DNA of 64,000 nt from Nelumbo lutea (GCA_022828595.1 JAKGHH010000001.1:144231017-144295016), one strand, 5' to 3'; positions 11,093 through 24,121 are shown, counted from the first letter of the stretch. Notes: generated by a model from the sequence alone, not told the origin. Program-made: numbers and translations.

Positions 11093-11229
11093 GCCTATCA
11101 AGGACCAGCATTCATTGGTCCATAGTAACTAAGATATGAGCATTCTGAGTGTGGTCTTACTTATCGGCCATGTCGGATACTTGATTAATTAAGTTATGTT
11201 TTTTCTTAAAGGGAATTCTTGAAAACTTT

Positions 11230-11246
11230 CCCATAGACTGCACCAA
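11230..11246 (-). other. Primer binding site region of minus-strand Tat element
   Basis: On the minus strand this reads TTGGTGCAGTCTATGGG, resembling the TTGGCGCCGTCTGTGGG primer-site region common in plant Tat elements with a few changes. It lies between gag on the left and the LTR on the right, as expected for a minus-strand copy. Confidence 0.6.
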
Positions 11247-11247
11247 T

Positions 11248-11658
11248 TGTTGTTGCCAAAGATGGGGCCGAGGGCAATAAGGGAATTTTGCTAGTGTCTA
11301 AGGCTGATGGGTCCGACCTGAAAACAGGAGAAGAGTACACGTTAGAGGCCCCAGATGTTACCTAGGGGTGGAAACTCCAACAGTGAAGTTAGCCAAGTGC
11401 CAAAGAGGGGTTGGACTAGGCTTGAGACGAGGGCTCAGAGCTTAGTCCTTAATAGCCAAGGATAATTCTAATTCTCTTGAGATTCTAAATGCAAGAGAGT
11501 AAGTGTGAGTAAGTGTCTTTACCTTGAGATGAGCACCCCCTTTTATAGATGAGCTTGTGTTGGAGTGGTTGGAGGCAGTTGGTGATGTGCGGCCAAGATT
11601 TAATCTGGCCGATGCTACATGGCGCAATCCGAGGCCTTTTAAGTATAACTACGTACAT
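11248..11658 (-). repeat. LTR of minus-strand Tat element, with TATA box
   Basis: Right of the primer site. On the minus strand TATAAAAGGGGG (11536-11547) is a strong TATA-like core promoter, followed by a short GC-poorer transcribed part leading to the primer site, as in plant LTR R-U5 regions. The outer end is masked by a MITE starting at about 11660, so the LTR length of about 410 bp is a minimum estimate. Confidence 0.6.
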
Positions 11659-11659
11659 C

Positions 11660-12204
11660 AGGTGTAAATCGGGTCATGCTAGACCAGCAAGGCACAACTT
11701 TGTGGGCTGCCCATGCTTTGACAAGCCATGCTTGCCTCCTTTGGGATGCTTCAAAGGTCAAGCCCAGCACAACTCATGACACGTTCCTAGGTGGCCCTGG
11801 GCCATGTCGCAAGTTAGGCTAAGAGAAGCATTTTTTTAATATTGAAAATAATAATAATAATTCTAAAGTAAATTAACAAAATTGACAAAAAAATGAAAAA
11901 AAAATTAAAATTTTATTTTATATAAATTTTGATATGTACAATTGTTTATATATAAAATAATAATATGAAATTAAAAAGATTACGATATAACTGGAATAAA
12001 ATAGTATAAATAAAATTGAAACTAAAAATTTATTTATATTATGTTATTATATAATTATTATTATTACATATACATATATATGGGCCATGTGGGGTCATGA
12101 TATGCCAACCCGTTGGCCTGAAAATCCAAGCCCGTCATGACCCGCATGCTACAGTGACAGATCGGGTGCCGGCCCATGCATAGTAGAACCTGATTTACAG
12201 ACCT
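11660..12204. mobile_element. MITE-like element with AGGT-TGTAAATC inverted ends
   Basis: The left end AGGTGTAAATCGGGTC (11660) matches the reverse complement of the right end (AGGTCTGTAAATCAGG, ending 12204). Subterminal parts are GC-richer with repeated GGGTCATG/CATGACCC words, and the core (11825-12080) is AT-rich. There is no coding capacity. Target duplication is not clear. It sits next to the Tat LTR. Confidence 0.5.
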
Positions 12205-12346
12205 AGATTAAATGCCCTTAAGATTGAACCAAAGTACAAAATCATTTTGGTTTTTCATTTGAATGCTTGTTAGCCTATAAAATTTAACTAGAGTGCAAAT
12301 TAATTTGTTTTAATTCTACATTATATGTACTCTTACCAAATACCAA

Positions 12347-12695
12347 GGGCCCGTTTGGAGTGTCTATTCGCATGGTCTTTTGGCTGTTTACAAGTCAGGA
12401 AGACTGAAAATCGGTCTATTTTCGTTTGACACACGGAAGATCTAGCCGTCAAAAGACGAGATGCTGAAAAGATGCACAAAGCCCATTTTGGGCTGATTTC
12501 AGGAAGCTCCAAATGAAGTTTTTTGCGTCTTTCCCGTTTTAATCTCACGCGGAAAGACCCGAAATGATGCATGGAAACATGCACATCTGCCAAACGGTCT
12601 TTGAACTGCCAGATCTTATATCAAAAGCCCAATGCATCTTTTGACTATCAGAGTTACAAGAAGATCTTTTCAAAAAGACTTACCAAACAGGCCCC
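12347..12695. mobile_element. MITE with GGGCCCGTTTGG inverted ends
   Basis: The left terminus GGGCCCGTTTGGAG and right terminus CCAAACAGGCCCC are inverted copies. The internal arms are also partly self-complementary (AAAAGAC/GTCTTTT words). This end type is common in plant hAT- and PIF-like MITEs, and I cannot fix a clean target duplication (left flank ends TACCAA, right flank begins AACTAA). No protein is encoded. Confidence 0.6.
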
Positions 12696-14137
12696 AACTA
12701 AACTAAACCAAATGCAAATTCGAAAATGCATGTGTAAAAGGCCGATTGTCTAGTAGAGGTAAGAGTATAAACAGTATCCAAAAATCCGATTTAAGTACTG
12801 AAATTTATTGGTCGAATTTGAATCAAATTCAAATATATAATACTCAATTCCAATTCAGTTGGCTATTAAGCGTCCATTAGAGATATGGAATCAAAGTCCA
12901 ATCATCGGCTTCCCATTCAACTCACCTAATTGATTTTGAATTTGCTCGTTTACCAAATTTGAAACCACAAGGAGCCGCCTAGCTAATAGCCTAGTACTGA
13001 GTAGACGCCTTCAATATTATTCTGGTGGGGTGTCTATACAGGTGTGTCGTGTTTCTATAATGTGTTAATGAATAAAGGCAATAAAATAAAAGCTCATACA
13101 GTCATATTCATCCCTCTCCGATACTTGGTATATAAACAACAAGATTTCCCCACAACTAACGCTTCATTTGAATTTGAACGAAAAAAAAACAAAATGCAAA
13201 TGTGAGTTTAATGCATTCTGGTTGTAAACTTTTTGCATTTAAAGTTGGTCAATAAGGTTGATTTTATTCTTAGGATTACAATTAAAAATCTTTCGGCAAA
13301 AATATGAAATTATCGTTAACATCAGTTTTATATTTTTATGAATTTGTATTTTAACGAACATCTTTTAAGCTTAAAATTAGAAGTTCAGAGAATCATCTCT
13401 ATCGGCGAAAAGTCAAAACTTAAAATCTAAAAAGTAAAATAGCATTTGGCACCATTTCAATGACCAATCCACCAATCAATCAATTAATCATGTACCCCCG
13501 ACAGTCGTCCCACAGATGATAATACTAAAAATTATGAAGTTATTATAAGGAGATGTTCTCATTACATGTCAGGGATGTGCTGTGGGACGTTATGGGGGCA
13601 ATCTTGTGGGAGCTGATTTGAACTCTCATGTGATTTAATTTGGGTAACTCTCTAGTCTCCAATAAATCAATCTTTATTATTAAAGATGGAAACCTTGAGG
13701 TCCAGCTGTCCAGGATATCCTAAATATGCAATGAATAGTTCTTTCAGGTTTTAAAAATTGACCCGGAATTGGAACCGTCCTAGCCACCGGTTTTGGGTTG
13801 ACAGTTTAACCATCCAGTTTGAACGGATGACCTGTTTTAACTTAAAAAATTTAGAAATTAAAACATAAGAATGACTAAAAACTATTGAATGGGTCAAACG
13901 GTTCAACAGTTATACTGCACAGGTCAACGGATCACTGAGCAATGCAACAGTTTTTTATTAAGGACTGGGTTTGTAGAGTATGCATGCAGCCCTAGTAAAA
14001 ATAGGAGTCTCGACTCTCAACCAGAGATTTGTGGAGTTGTTGTGTTTATAGTTATCAAATATAATGGTGATTTCTCTTCTCCTCAGTCCTCACCCTACAG
14101 ATTGTACAATGAAGTTGTTATTTGGCTAAGATGGTTA
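12696..14137. other. Gene-free AT-rich intergenic DNA
   Basis: No open frame of interest and no RNA gene recognised. 13745-13950 holds GGTTCAA/AACCGG-like words resembling a decayed member of the repeat family at 55614-55882 and 62806-63094, but the match is too weak to set limits. Confidence 0.5.
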
Positions 14138-14707
14138 CACTTAGGTGGCGTTTTATAAATCTGAAAATTCAGATTTGAATAGTTAAAAAGATATTAAAAG
14201 TGTCTGAAATTTGAAAAGAGGGATGAATGCTTTTCTACTTTTTAGTGGATCTTAATCTACAATTTTGTTTGTGTTGAATCAATCTTTTATCATCTGAAAT
14301 TTACTGATTTTATTATTTTACCCCAAAAACATACTATTTAGAAATGTTGAATTCAATTTGCATTATCTTATAAAAAATAATTTTCAACCTTCAAATAATA
14401 TTGAAACAATACAAATAAAAAATAATAAATTATTAATTATTAATTAATAAATGAAATGATTAAAATTAAAAAAGAATTAATGACAATAAAATATTAAAAT
14501 AATTTAATTTATACAAATAAAAATTAAAGAAATAATTAAAAATTAATAGTTGATAAAAATAATAAATAATTAATAAATAACACAAGTAAATTTAATAAAA
14601 AATATTAAAATGATTTATAATTAATAATTAATAAAAGCATTATTATTATTCACCGAACCACCACTGTTGCTTGTTGTAGCGGTGGTGGCGTTGGTGGGAA
14701 GACAGGG

Positions 14708-14751
<44 letters not shown>

Positions 14752-15016
14752 AGCCGATACAAGTTGCAGCAGCAGTGGCGGAAGACAAAGCGGAGAGAGA
14801 GATGTATGAAAATGAAAAAGAGAGGTCGAATGGGAAAGGATAGTTTTGACTTTTGGCCACGCTTGAAACACATCTGAACGCGTTAAATGATAGGCCTGAA
14901 TCTAAAAATTTTAGATCTGAAAAAAGTTTTCAAATGCAACACCAAACAGATGTGGCATTTGAAAAGCAACGTTTTCAGATTCAGACGTCTGAATAGTACA
15001 ATCAAGCCCCACCTTA
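14138..15016. mobile_element. MITE-like element with GGTGGCG ends and internal (GA)n
   Basis: The left end GGTGGCGTTTTATAA and right end CCCCACC are short inverted ends. Flanks TTACACTTA and TTACACACA agree at 7 of 9 positions, which could be a decayed 9-bp target duplication. The interior is AT-rich with a GA run at 14711-14749. The Ser-Leu repeats read from that run in several frames are an artefact of the microsatellite and not a protein. Confidence 0.4.
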
Positions 15017-17693
15017 CACACACAAAAAATATCTAAACAATGGAGGTTTAAGCAAGGAGACAAAAACAAGAACAAAAAATTGCAGCTATGATCAACAGTT
15101 GTGTTCTGTTGAGCGGTGGACTCTGCCTATATACAATTTTCATGTTAGCCATGAATCATGTTTGGTGTGGGTCAGGGTAGCCCCAGTCCCAAACCAGACC
15201 AGCTCAACCAACCCATCAATATATTGCTTTCTCTTTCCACCACAACCGGTTAACACTCAAACGTTTTCTTGTTTTTAACTTTTCCTTTATTATTTTAGTT
15301 TTTAAAAGATAACTTCATTTTTTTATTACTAAATTGTGAACCATATCTCATCGATTTCAACCATGACCGAGTCAACCATCTGGGCAAGGTGGAAAGAACC
15401 AAATAAGTGACTGGTTTTCGGGTTGAGCAGTTCAACCTTCAAGAGTCAACAATGATATTAAAACCATACAATAAATTATTCATTTGTTAAATTGAAAATT
15501 TTGAATATTGATAATTTGACATAACAAGTTTATCATGAGAATAATAGGTATCATAATGGAGGTATAATAATAAGATCTATTCAAACTTTAGTATTAGGCT
15601 TGAGACTTGCAAATAATACCATAAAGTCAATATGTTCTGTGTTCATCAATTATCCTTGGTAAGTTGGTAATGAACACATAACTGTCAAATTTATTTTTAT
15701 GTACGACATGATAGAGAAAACATAGGAAATATTTGTGGTTATGCAAAAACTTTCTTCTGTACAGTAATAAAGTAAGAAAAATGACGACGTGTTCAAAATT
15801 CGTGGCAAAAAAAAAAAATCAAATGCATTAATTTGAATGTAAATTTGTTCAAATAGAAGGATACAAACTGATTTGATTTTGCATTCATAAATTTACAGTG
15901 TTATTTGGTTGTAAGAGTGCAAATAAGCAAATATCATGGTTGGAATTGATCAATATCAAGTGCAAAGTTTACTTTCATTTTTTGCAAGTAAAATTTTCTC
16001 TCATTTTGAGTGCAAAAACAGTTAAAAAAAAAGAAAAGCAAATTTACTTTTATTTTTTATACAAAAACGCATTTTACCAAATGCCTGCAAATTGAAGCAC
16101 AATGCAAGTTCACTTCAGTTGTACATTTGCACGCTTACGAAATGCAGAGGTTCAATTTTTGGCACAACACACTCTGTGGATGACCTTCTATTTAAGAAAT
16201 ATAGTATTTTTTATACCTATATATATCCAACTCTGAAACTCCCATGAAACAAGAGTCAATGAAAAAAACATTTCGCTTTCTTCCTTCAATGCTTTTCTTG
16301 TTAAAAGATGAAAACATGGAAATTTCTTTGGTATACACTAATGTTTTGTAAGAGGCTACAAGTTGTATAATAATATTACTGATAACCATATAGTTGAATT
16401 TGCTTTTTATGAAAGGGTTTGAAATGGATCGAGATAGATGAGATAGAATCCTAAATTTTCAAAGTTCGACTTCGAACTGTAATTTCTTTCAAAAGTCCTC
16501 AATCATCCTACCACTTTTTGATCTAACAAATAAGGTATGACTGATTGAATAATTGCACCCAGCAAAGAATCAAAGAAAAGAAAATATGAAAAATAAGTCG
16601 TATTTATTTTGAATATTTCGAATGAGACCCTTTGTCCCAACTTTATTAGACAGTTGAATTTCGAGGCTATCCTTTTTTCTCCTCCTGTGTCATGTATGGA
16701 GCATGGTCAATATTTGCTTTTGTAGACATACCACCCAAACTTTCCATGCGCCTATGATATGTTAATAACTTACAACCACACAAAAATCTGAATTTATCTA
16801 TAAATTTTTTCTCTATTTACGTAAAGCGGCTTTGGATCCCATAGCCTACAGGGGCGCGATGTTAACAAATCGTGTATTAATTAGTCACCCTCAATAAGAC
16901 AAATGTGGAATGGAAACAGTCCAAAGTCTTTTGAGAGTGATGCAAGTGACCATCTCAGCTTACTTGCAACATTATTCTAACCGTCCAAGCTCACGTCCGT
17001 CTGTAAACCTAAAAAACACATAGACAGTACTACTATACCCAATTGGATCAACCTTCTAAATATGGCGACAATTTCTGTGTAGTCAACCTCACCCAATCCT
17101 AATATGGTCTGAGTTTGAAAATTTTATGCGAGTTAGACTATTTTTGAGATCTCAAGTGGGAGTGAGAATTATTCCGTTAAAACCAAAAAATCAAATTAAA
17201 TATTTGCATGGGTTTCGAGCATTCCTGAGGCTCTGAGCCTGACGACATTCAAGCATTATATATGTATATAAAAAATATCTTTTTTATTATATGTACATGT
17301 ACATTGTACAGTTTTAAATGAAACATCTATTAATTTTTAATCAATTGGATTTGAATTTAGAAAGTTTAAATTTTAGAAAACAAAACAACCTGAACCAACC
17401 CGCGCCTTAGGTAATAAATTAATTAAGGACTGAAATTGCAGTGCCAGTAAATTCCAGAATATAAAGAGCGCATTATATATATGTTTGGAATCGTCCGCGT
17501 TTATTTATTAAATATTTATATTTGATTTATTTGTAAAATAAGAAAAGTAATATATAAAGCACATTAAGTATAATTAGACACCATATCATCAAAACAATGA
17601 ATAAGGTACCCACAATTCCAAACACCGCCAAGTTACCTTTCACAACATGAAATAACAGAGGTAAATACAAAAGTGTAAAACACACAAAGGGAA
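15017..17693. other. Gene-free AT-rich intergenic DNA
   Basis: No coding, RNA or structured repeat that I can support. A stretch with GTCAACC/GGTTGA words at 15360-15440 resembles other GGTT-type repeats in the window. 15870-16160 holds repeated TGCAAAT/ATTTGCA words, possibly a decayed MITE. Confidence 0.5.
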
Positions 17694-17702
17694 TAATATA
17701 TA

Positions 17703-19565
17703 GGGTAAATTTCTTAAATTTAATTAACTAAATATACTCTTACTGTTTGACTATTCTCTAATACTATTCTTACTGTTTCAAAAAATTACCATTACTATTA
17801 AATATCAAGAGAAGTGTTGAAATCTCAATTTTACCTTTCCATTAAATCCAAACAGTTCTCTCTCCTTGTTTCTCTCTTTCTCTCTCCGCTTCAGCAACGA
17901 AGTCACTGTTGCCACCGCTGCATCCCTTCTTCCCCTTTGTTCTCTCTCTCCTTCTTCTCTATCTACGTCGTCATTTCCGCCGGAACTTCCATCTGCTCAA
18001 CGCTTCCCAAATCATCCTCCGTGATCTCCATTTTGGGTACGTTGTGAGGGGAAGAAGAGAGAGAAGAGAGAGCTTGCAATGGCGGTTGAAGAAATCGTCG
18101 CCTGCATTCTCCTCCACTGCACAAGCCACCCTGCCTTGAGGAGAAAAACGAACCAATCTCAGATCTGGATTCAGATAAAAAAACAATAAAAGGAGGTGAC
18201 CTGCAGGTTGCCACTGTCTCTCTACAGCCCTTTTCAGTTGCACTCTCTGAATCCCGTAGCCGGTGAAAGGGGAGTATTCATCGTCCCCTTCCTCTCGATG
18301 TGGTGACTAAACACCAGCACTCCATCTCTTTCGGCATTTTGGGAGCGGGTGCAACAACGTTCTGAACAAAAGCATCGGCCTTCGTCAGCGGAAAACACTA
18401 CGAAGGCGGGGGCCGCTACAAGTGCGAGTGCGGTTGCGGCTGTGGCTGTGGAGGAAGACATAGGAAGTTGAGATTTCCGTTAACTAATGAAAATCATGAC
18501 TTCAGTTTTACAGAAAAACAATGTGTATTGGCACAAAAAATCCCATAGAAAAGCCTCAATTAGCGGGGCATCCCTAAGCAATTGCTCTGATAGTGGCTTC
18601 TTAATTTCAATCCAGGGACAGGTTACAATGATTAGCAATGGTTGCTCGGTTTTAATAGGGGTGGCTTGTTGGTTTGTAGTGTCGCCTAAGGCCCGGTAAT
18701 AGAAGGAATCAGATAAGTTTCGTCTCGGAATGAGTTGTCAGGAGGCCGTGAAAAGCGACAGTAGCAGCAGGGGAAGGAAAGATCGAAGATCAAAGAACGA
18801 AGAGAGAGAGAGAGAAGAGATCACGATGGGAGATGAGTTGCAGTGGTGGGTCGGTGGTCGGTGCTCGCAAAATGAAAACAATGGAAAAAAAAAATAAAAT
18901 ACAAGAGAGAGGAAAACAAACGAGAACGAGAAAGGTTGTTACCGAATCTGCCCTTTCAACAAGTCACAGCTGTAGTGGCAGAACAGGGGAAGTGAAAGGA
19001 GGGGGAAGGAGAGAGAGAGGGAGCAGAGAAACAGAGAGAAAGACAGAAAGAGAGGATGGAGGAGAACTAAAATGATTTGAAAAGCTGCTATCACCGAAGA
19101 TATGGACGATCTGAAGAAGCTATTAGATCTGAATGGATGACCTCCATTCTTCTGTCAGCGGGCTTCGGCGGTTGGATTTTGAACCAAATATTGAGATCGG
19201 CGTGAACACACGTTAAATCCCATTCCATATTGGCGTGAACTCCGCTGTCGTTGATCTCTCCGGTGGTGGCTTCCGCTGTTGGATTGAAGAGAATTTGGAG
19301 CCGAGTCATGATTTGTAAGGTTTGAAACCAACGGCGATCTGGTGTTAACGGAGAGGAAGACAAAGGGAAGATAAAGAGAGGTAAGAGGAGGAAGGGGACA
19401 AGGGTAATATTAGATTTTAAAATATTTTAAACAATCACACTTGTTGTTTTAATGAAATATTAACGAATGCTAACGATAATAAAAAAAACATAAATCAAAT
19501 TTTAAACAGTAAAAATACATTTAATCAATTAGCTAAATCATAATAATAATTTAAGAAATTTACCC
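17703..19565. mobile_element. Mutator-like (MULE) non-autonomous element with perfect 9-bp target duplication
   Basis: Both ends begin GGGTAAATTTCTTAAATT reading inward (18 identical bases at 17703 and, inverted, ending at 19565). Weaker inverted similarity extends further in. It is flanked on both sides by TAATATATA (17694-17702 and 19566-19574), the 9-bp duplication typical of Mutator-like elements. The interior (about 17860-19380) is GC-richer than the surroundings with AG/TC-rich runs. No transposase is seen and the short frames have no recognisable domain. The interior may be captured host DNA (Pack-MULE type), but I cannot identify a parent gene. Confidence 0.82.
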
Positions 19566-19690
19566 TAATATATAATGCACAACAAGTTTGTTAGCTGAGA
19601 TTATTTTCGATGTCCGTTTACATTTATGGATGACGCTTGACTTTTGAGTTTTACATGGACGAAGTTTACATTAAAAACAAACTCAGTCTA

Positions 19691-19897
19691 TGAATAGGGG
19701 CGGAGCCAAGTATATAGGTGGGGAGTTGGCATTAACGCTCCACAGCTGAGCACCCCACACAATCAAATAAGGATATCTGTTCCCTGCACAAGCTCTATCT
19801 CTAACCCGTGTGATCCAAATTTAACCCAAAAAAAGTGAAAAGGCCCAGTTCCCACTCACTCCTCTCTCTCGTTTCAACTTTGGAGCGCCCCTATTCA
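19691..19897. mobile_element. Short MITE with TGAATAGGGGCG inverted ends
   Basis: TGAATAGGGGCG at 19691-19702 is exactly inverted at 19886-19897, with partial complementarity continuing inward (GAGCC/GGAGC). At about 207 bp with no coding capacity, it fits a small non-autonomous DNA transposon. No target duplication was settled. Confidence 0.55.
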
Positions 19898-20763
19898 CCC
19901 TTGTTTCTGTTTTCACTTCCTTTTCTAGCGCTGGCATTAGTTCCGGCATCAGTGGCGACCACCGGCACCATTGAACAGCTGTAGTTTTTTCTTCTTCCCT
20001 CTATTCTTTTTTTTTTTTTTTTTTTGTATTTTCCCCAAGCTGTTACAATGCTCTGCATTGTTGAATACATCACGGGCGAACATTGAAGGTTTTTTTTTTT
20101 TTTTTCCGTTGGACAAGAAGCCTCTCAAACATTACGAACAGACTTGCACAGGGATTTATTATTCCATTGCCCTTTCACTTATCCCTCACTCATTGGTTAA
20201 GTTATTATCTTCTTGAAAAACGTGCCTATTATCAAGCAAGCTGTCTTCCTTTTTGGCATTGTTGGATAGTTTGGAAGAAGGTTAATTCTGCTCCGGTGGA
20301 GGTGGAATTGACTCTGAAGAGATGGATTGGCAATTCAAGGCTTTGTGTGAACTCCGACTAATCATTTCAGCAATAATTGGATTTTCCTCATTTTTTATTT
20401 CAGTATATAAGAACTTTACCTTTGAACGATGTGATCGCCAAGAACTAACGTCGTTGTCGGAAAAGGAAATAGAGACGAAAGGACAATGAACAAGGGTACT
20501 CCGAAGTTGAATCGAGAAAAAGGGTCAAGCGGGAAAGGGGCGCTGATTCACCTAGCATTGATTACTTTGCACGGTGTAATTGTTGAAACGATTGACAGCA
20601 CGGGAGAAGGAAGTGGAGATGGAAGGGGTACTCAGTTGGATCGAGAGAGAGGGCCGAGCGGGAATGGGGGCTTTTGTGCTTTTTCATTTTTTGGGTGAAA
20701 TTTGAGTCTGCACGCGTTAAGATGAAACTCGTGCAGAGGACAGGTGTCCCCATTTGATTGTAT
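19898..20763. other. Gene-free stretch with poly(T) runs
   Basis: Contains T runs at 20008-20025 and 20090-20105 and short frames without recognisable domains. Nothing supports a gene. Confidence 0.4.
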
Positions 20764-21060
20764 GAGACGCTGATGCTAAGTCGTTGGTGGGTGTCTTTGC
20801 CTCCCCATCCCAAATTTTTTTGTTAAAACTACCTAGTGAAAGCTGGTTTAAAAACATAATAAAGTGGGGGCGTTGATGCAAATTCATTGGTGCGTATCAT
20901 TGCCCCCACCCCACCCAAATTTTGTTTGTTAAAACCATGGTTTTTTTTAAGGGCAAACCATGGTTATTAAGCTAGTAGAGACTGGATTAGAAACATAATA
21001 AAGTGTTGCTGGGTGGCTGGTTCCCCATCACCACACACAAAATTTGAACTAAAATTATAA
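20764..21060. repeat. Decayed tandem repeat, unit about 100-135 bp
   Basis: Two and a half copies of a unit start near 20764, 20868 and 21005. Each unit contains GTTGGTG/CATTGGTG, a CCCCACCC-like run, CCCAAATTTT, TTGTTAAAAC, and an end reading AAACATAATAAAGTG. The second copy carries a short internal inverted duplication around AAACCATGGTT (20934-20965). Confidence 0.6.
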
Positions 21061-22996
21061 ATGATCGCTCTTTAAAGCTCCTCCAACTATGAGAAAAAAA
21101 AAAACTTATTTATTTTTCTTTAGAAAATCTATAATAAATCTAAACCTTTTTAGCCATTTTTCTTAAACCCTATTTCTTTCTCTTCCCTAACTCATTTTCT
21201 TGTTTAACTTGACCCCAATAAAAATTCTTGGCTCAGCTAATAGTAAGCAGTAGGTACGCTGAAGTCTTGAATTGAAGCAGTGAAGAAACATGACTTGAAG
21301 TACACACGTCTCGGCATGATTATATAAAGGATAAGAAGAATGGTCAAAACAAATCATACATAAAATAATAAAAGGAACACAAACAAAATGTTTTTGTTTT
21401 TCACTTTCACGAATGAAACATGAGAGCATATGCATTGCAAGTCTTATGGACCTGCAAAGCACAAAATGGGAGGGGGTTTAGAGATATTTTCTTGCTAAAA
21501 TATTTTGTCCTTCATAAGCACGTAAAGGAAGCTTTGTTCTACAAAACTAGATCAAGTCAATCCATTGACCATCCACTCACAATATCAGAAAACACGGCAC
21601 TTCATATTGAACAAATCATATGTTTAAACAAAGATAATGTTTAGAGCACATCATCTTATTCGTAAGATAGACCATCTCTTTGTACCAAGAAGGCCTTTTC
21701 TGTAAATCAATAAAAATCGATTGTATGTTCTTCTTCGATTCTTGATTCTTGAAAAGATATAAGAGAAAAACTCAAATGACCATGCCAAGTAATTTGTTGA
21801 AGATCAAGAGCTTCCACAAAATTGAACCGTCAAGAGAAATTAAAGAAACTATTATATGCATTCTTTTGCACAAATGAAAGAAATTACAAAAAAGAATTAA
21901 TAATCCAGCAATCTGTAAATGTGCCATTGTGAAATTTGAAATTCTGACTCAAATTATCACAATACAGGTCATTATAGGCATACCTATTTGGAATAGACTT
22001 CTATTCTGCTAATTTAGCTCTCAATATTATAATTTGGTCCAAATGGTAAACTTACAAAAAATAGTTCAGTTTAACAAAAACATATTTGAAGCTTCTATGT
22101 TTCATTTTAAATAAAACTATAATCTCTTGTGCAGAAGATCTCTTGCCCATGGACATGTTTATAGGGAGTTGTAGGGCCCACAAATACGGTCTAGGCCTTT
22201 CATAACTTACCACATGTTACTATTTGAAGGATTAGCATGGATGGTTGGATCCTAATCCTTTGATATGAAGACAAATATATATATATATATATATGAGAAC
22301 ACTACCAAGCTTACAATCCCAATTCTAAGAATAAACTTATAATTTTGTAAGTCCAAGAGATTTGCTTTCTATAGGTCTTATTAATCCCTTATAGATAGAT
22401 GTCCTTTTTGATGTGGTTTGCTGTCAATTTCTAAGTGGATGGAGGTGGCCTTTCTAGAGGCCATGCAAGTGATTTCATTCTTTGGCCGCAGGCGCTTTCT
22501 CTATTTCTGTTTAGAATATTTATTACGAGGACTTTTTTCCCTCTTGCCCTCCATCGAACTAGATTGAATACCGAAAGAAGACTGGCCTTCAAAGAGACTA
22601 GCAAGCAAATATCTCAAAAATCAAGGGGAAGAGAAATTATCAAGATAATAAAAGTAACTCAATATAATTTTGAGATTGAACTCCAAAACAGAAAATCAAA
22701 AGGAACAAGACCATAGAACTAACCGAAGTAAGATCATAAATCATCAAAAAAAAAAAGGAACGACAACAATAAATTAGGAAAAACCAAGAAAAGTAAAAGC
22801 TATACCAGTTGGTTAGGGCTTCTTTGAGATTAGGAGCAAAGAAGAAACATCAAATGGATCTTACCCTACTCATTAAACCTTCAACTCCCCAAAGTAGCAG
22901 TAAAGAAATGAAGCTTTAAATCCATAAAGAATGTGAATAACTTTGTTTGGCCGCCCAAGTAAATCATCTTTAGCTTTTATTTCTGGTTGCTTTTAA
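21061..22996. other. Gene-free AT-rich intergenic DNA with (AT)n
   Basis: No supported gene. An (AT)n microsatellite lies at 22275-22294. Scattered short frames have no domain. Confidence 0.5.
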
Positions 22997-23346
22997 GGGG
23001 GCATTCTATTTTTGGATTTTAAGATAGGGGAAAGTTGGTCAATAAGATTTTGGTTTCCATTGATCAAGTATCCCATGTTCTTTTTTCAGATTTATGTGGG
23101 GATCAAAGAATGTTTAAGTGATACCCATTTCATAGGTGGGTAAATAACTTTCCCACCTAGGGGGAAGTTGACAACACTTGAATGGGACAAAAATGCCCTT
23201 TTTAATAATGGATTATTATGGATAAAATGGTTATTGCTCTATTTACATGAGAAATAAAAGAACATGGGTAAATGCACTTACCCGGATAAGTGTTTCATAG
23301 GAAAAACTTACCCAGATAAATAATTTATCGAAAAACGAACGGGGCC
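22997..23346. mobile_element. Tourist-like MITE, copy A
   Basis: The 350-bp element begins GGGGGCATTC and ends CGAACGGGGCC. It is flanked by TAA on both sides (22994-22996 and 23347-23349), the 3-bp target duplication of PIF/Harbinger elements. The interior is shared with copies at 23771-24121 (inverted), 28560-28734 (fragment) and 31143-31483, including blocks GGGAAGTTGACAACACTTG and AATGGGACAAAAATGCCC. Confidence 0.85.
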
Positions 23347-23770
23347 TAAGAGTAGTTTGTCGAAAGTAAAGTTTGTAGTGGTGTTTTTACATACTAGGGC
23401 TTAATGGGGTTCTGATTTAGGGCTAGAATTACACTATTGACTAAGGCTGCAACTTGATCGGAGAGAGATCCTCTATCGTCTCCTGGACGGCAAGATGAGA
23501 AGCAGCTTGGTGGCAAATCTCCTCTCTTTTGTGAAATGGAGAAAGGGTCGAATAGGAAATAGTGAAACCAATTTTCTAACTTGAATTGCTTAGATCGGAT
23601 TAACCCAAATAATTGTCGAATTAGACCAATTAAATCATCACCCTATTTTCTATTTTTCAAATTTCAAATTCATGCCGGCGAGTCAAGAAATAATGCCACC
23701 TTAAACACATCTGAACCAGCAATTTCAAAGACCCCCAGCTTATCCAGTTTTTCTTGTAGTGAAAGCCTAA

Positions 23771-24121
23771 GGCCTCGTTTGTTTTAAGTAATTTACTTAT
23801 TCAGGTAAATGCAATTACTTTGGTAAGTTTTTCTTAAGAAACACTTATCTAAGTAAGTTTATTTACCTATGTTCTTTTATTTCTCAAGTAAAAAAGGAAA
23901 TGCCCATTTTAGCCATAAACATCCATTATTAAAAAGGGTATTTTTGTCCCATTCAAGTGTTGACAATTTTTCCCCAGGTGAGAAAGCTATTTATCCACCT
24001 AGGAGATGGGTATCACTTACCCACATTAATCTGAAAAAGGAACATGGGATTCTTGGTCAATGGGAACCAAAATCCCATTGACCAACTTTCCCCCTCTTAA
24101 AATCCAAAAAAAGAAGGCCCC
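23771..24121. mobile_element. Tourist-like MITE, copy B (opposite orientation)
   Basis: This 351-bp inverted copy of the family at 22997-23346 begins GGCCTCGTTTG and ends AAGGCCCC, with TAA target duplications at 23768-23770 and 24122-24124. A and B lie 424 bp apart in inverted orientation, so together they could form a large hairpin. Confidence 0.85.

Noticed and set aside
14621..14873. Frames rich in Leu-Ser repeats
   Set aside because: Produced by the (GA)n microsatellite at 14711-14749 inside a MITE-like element.
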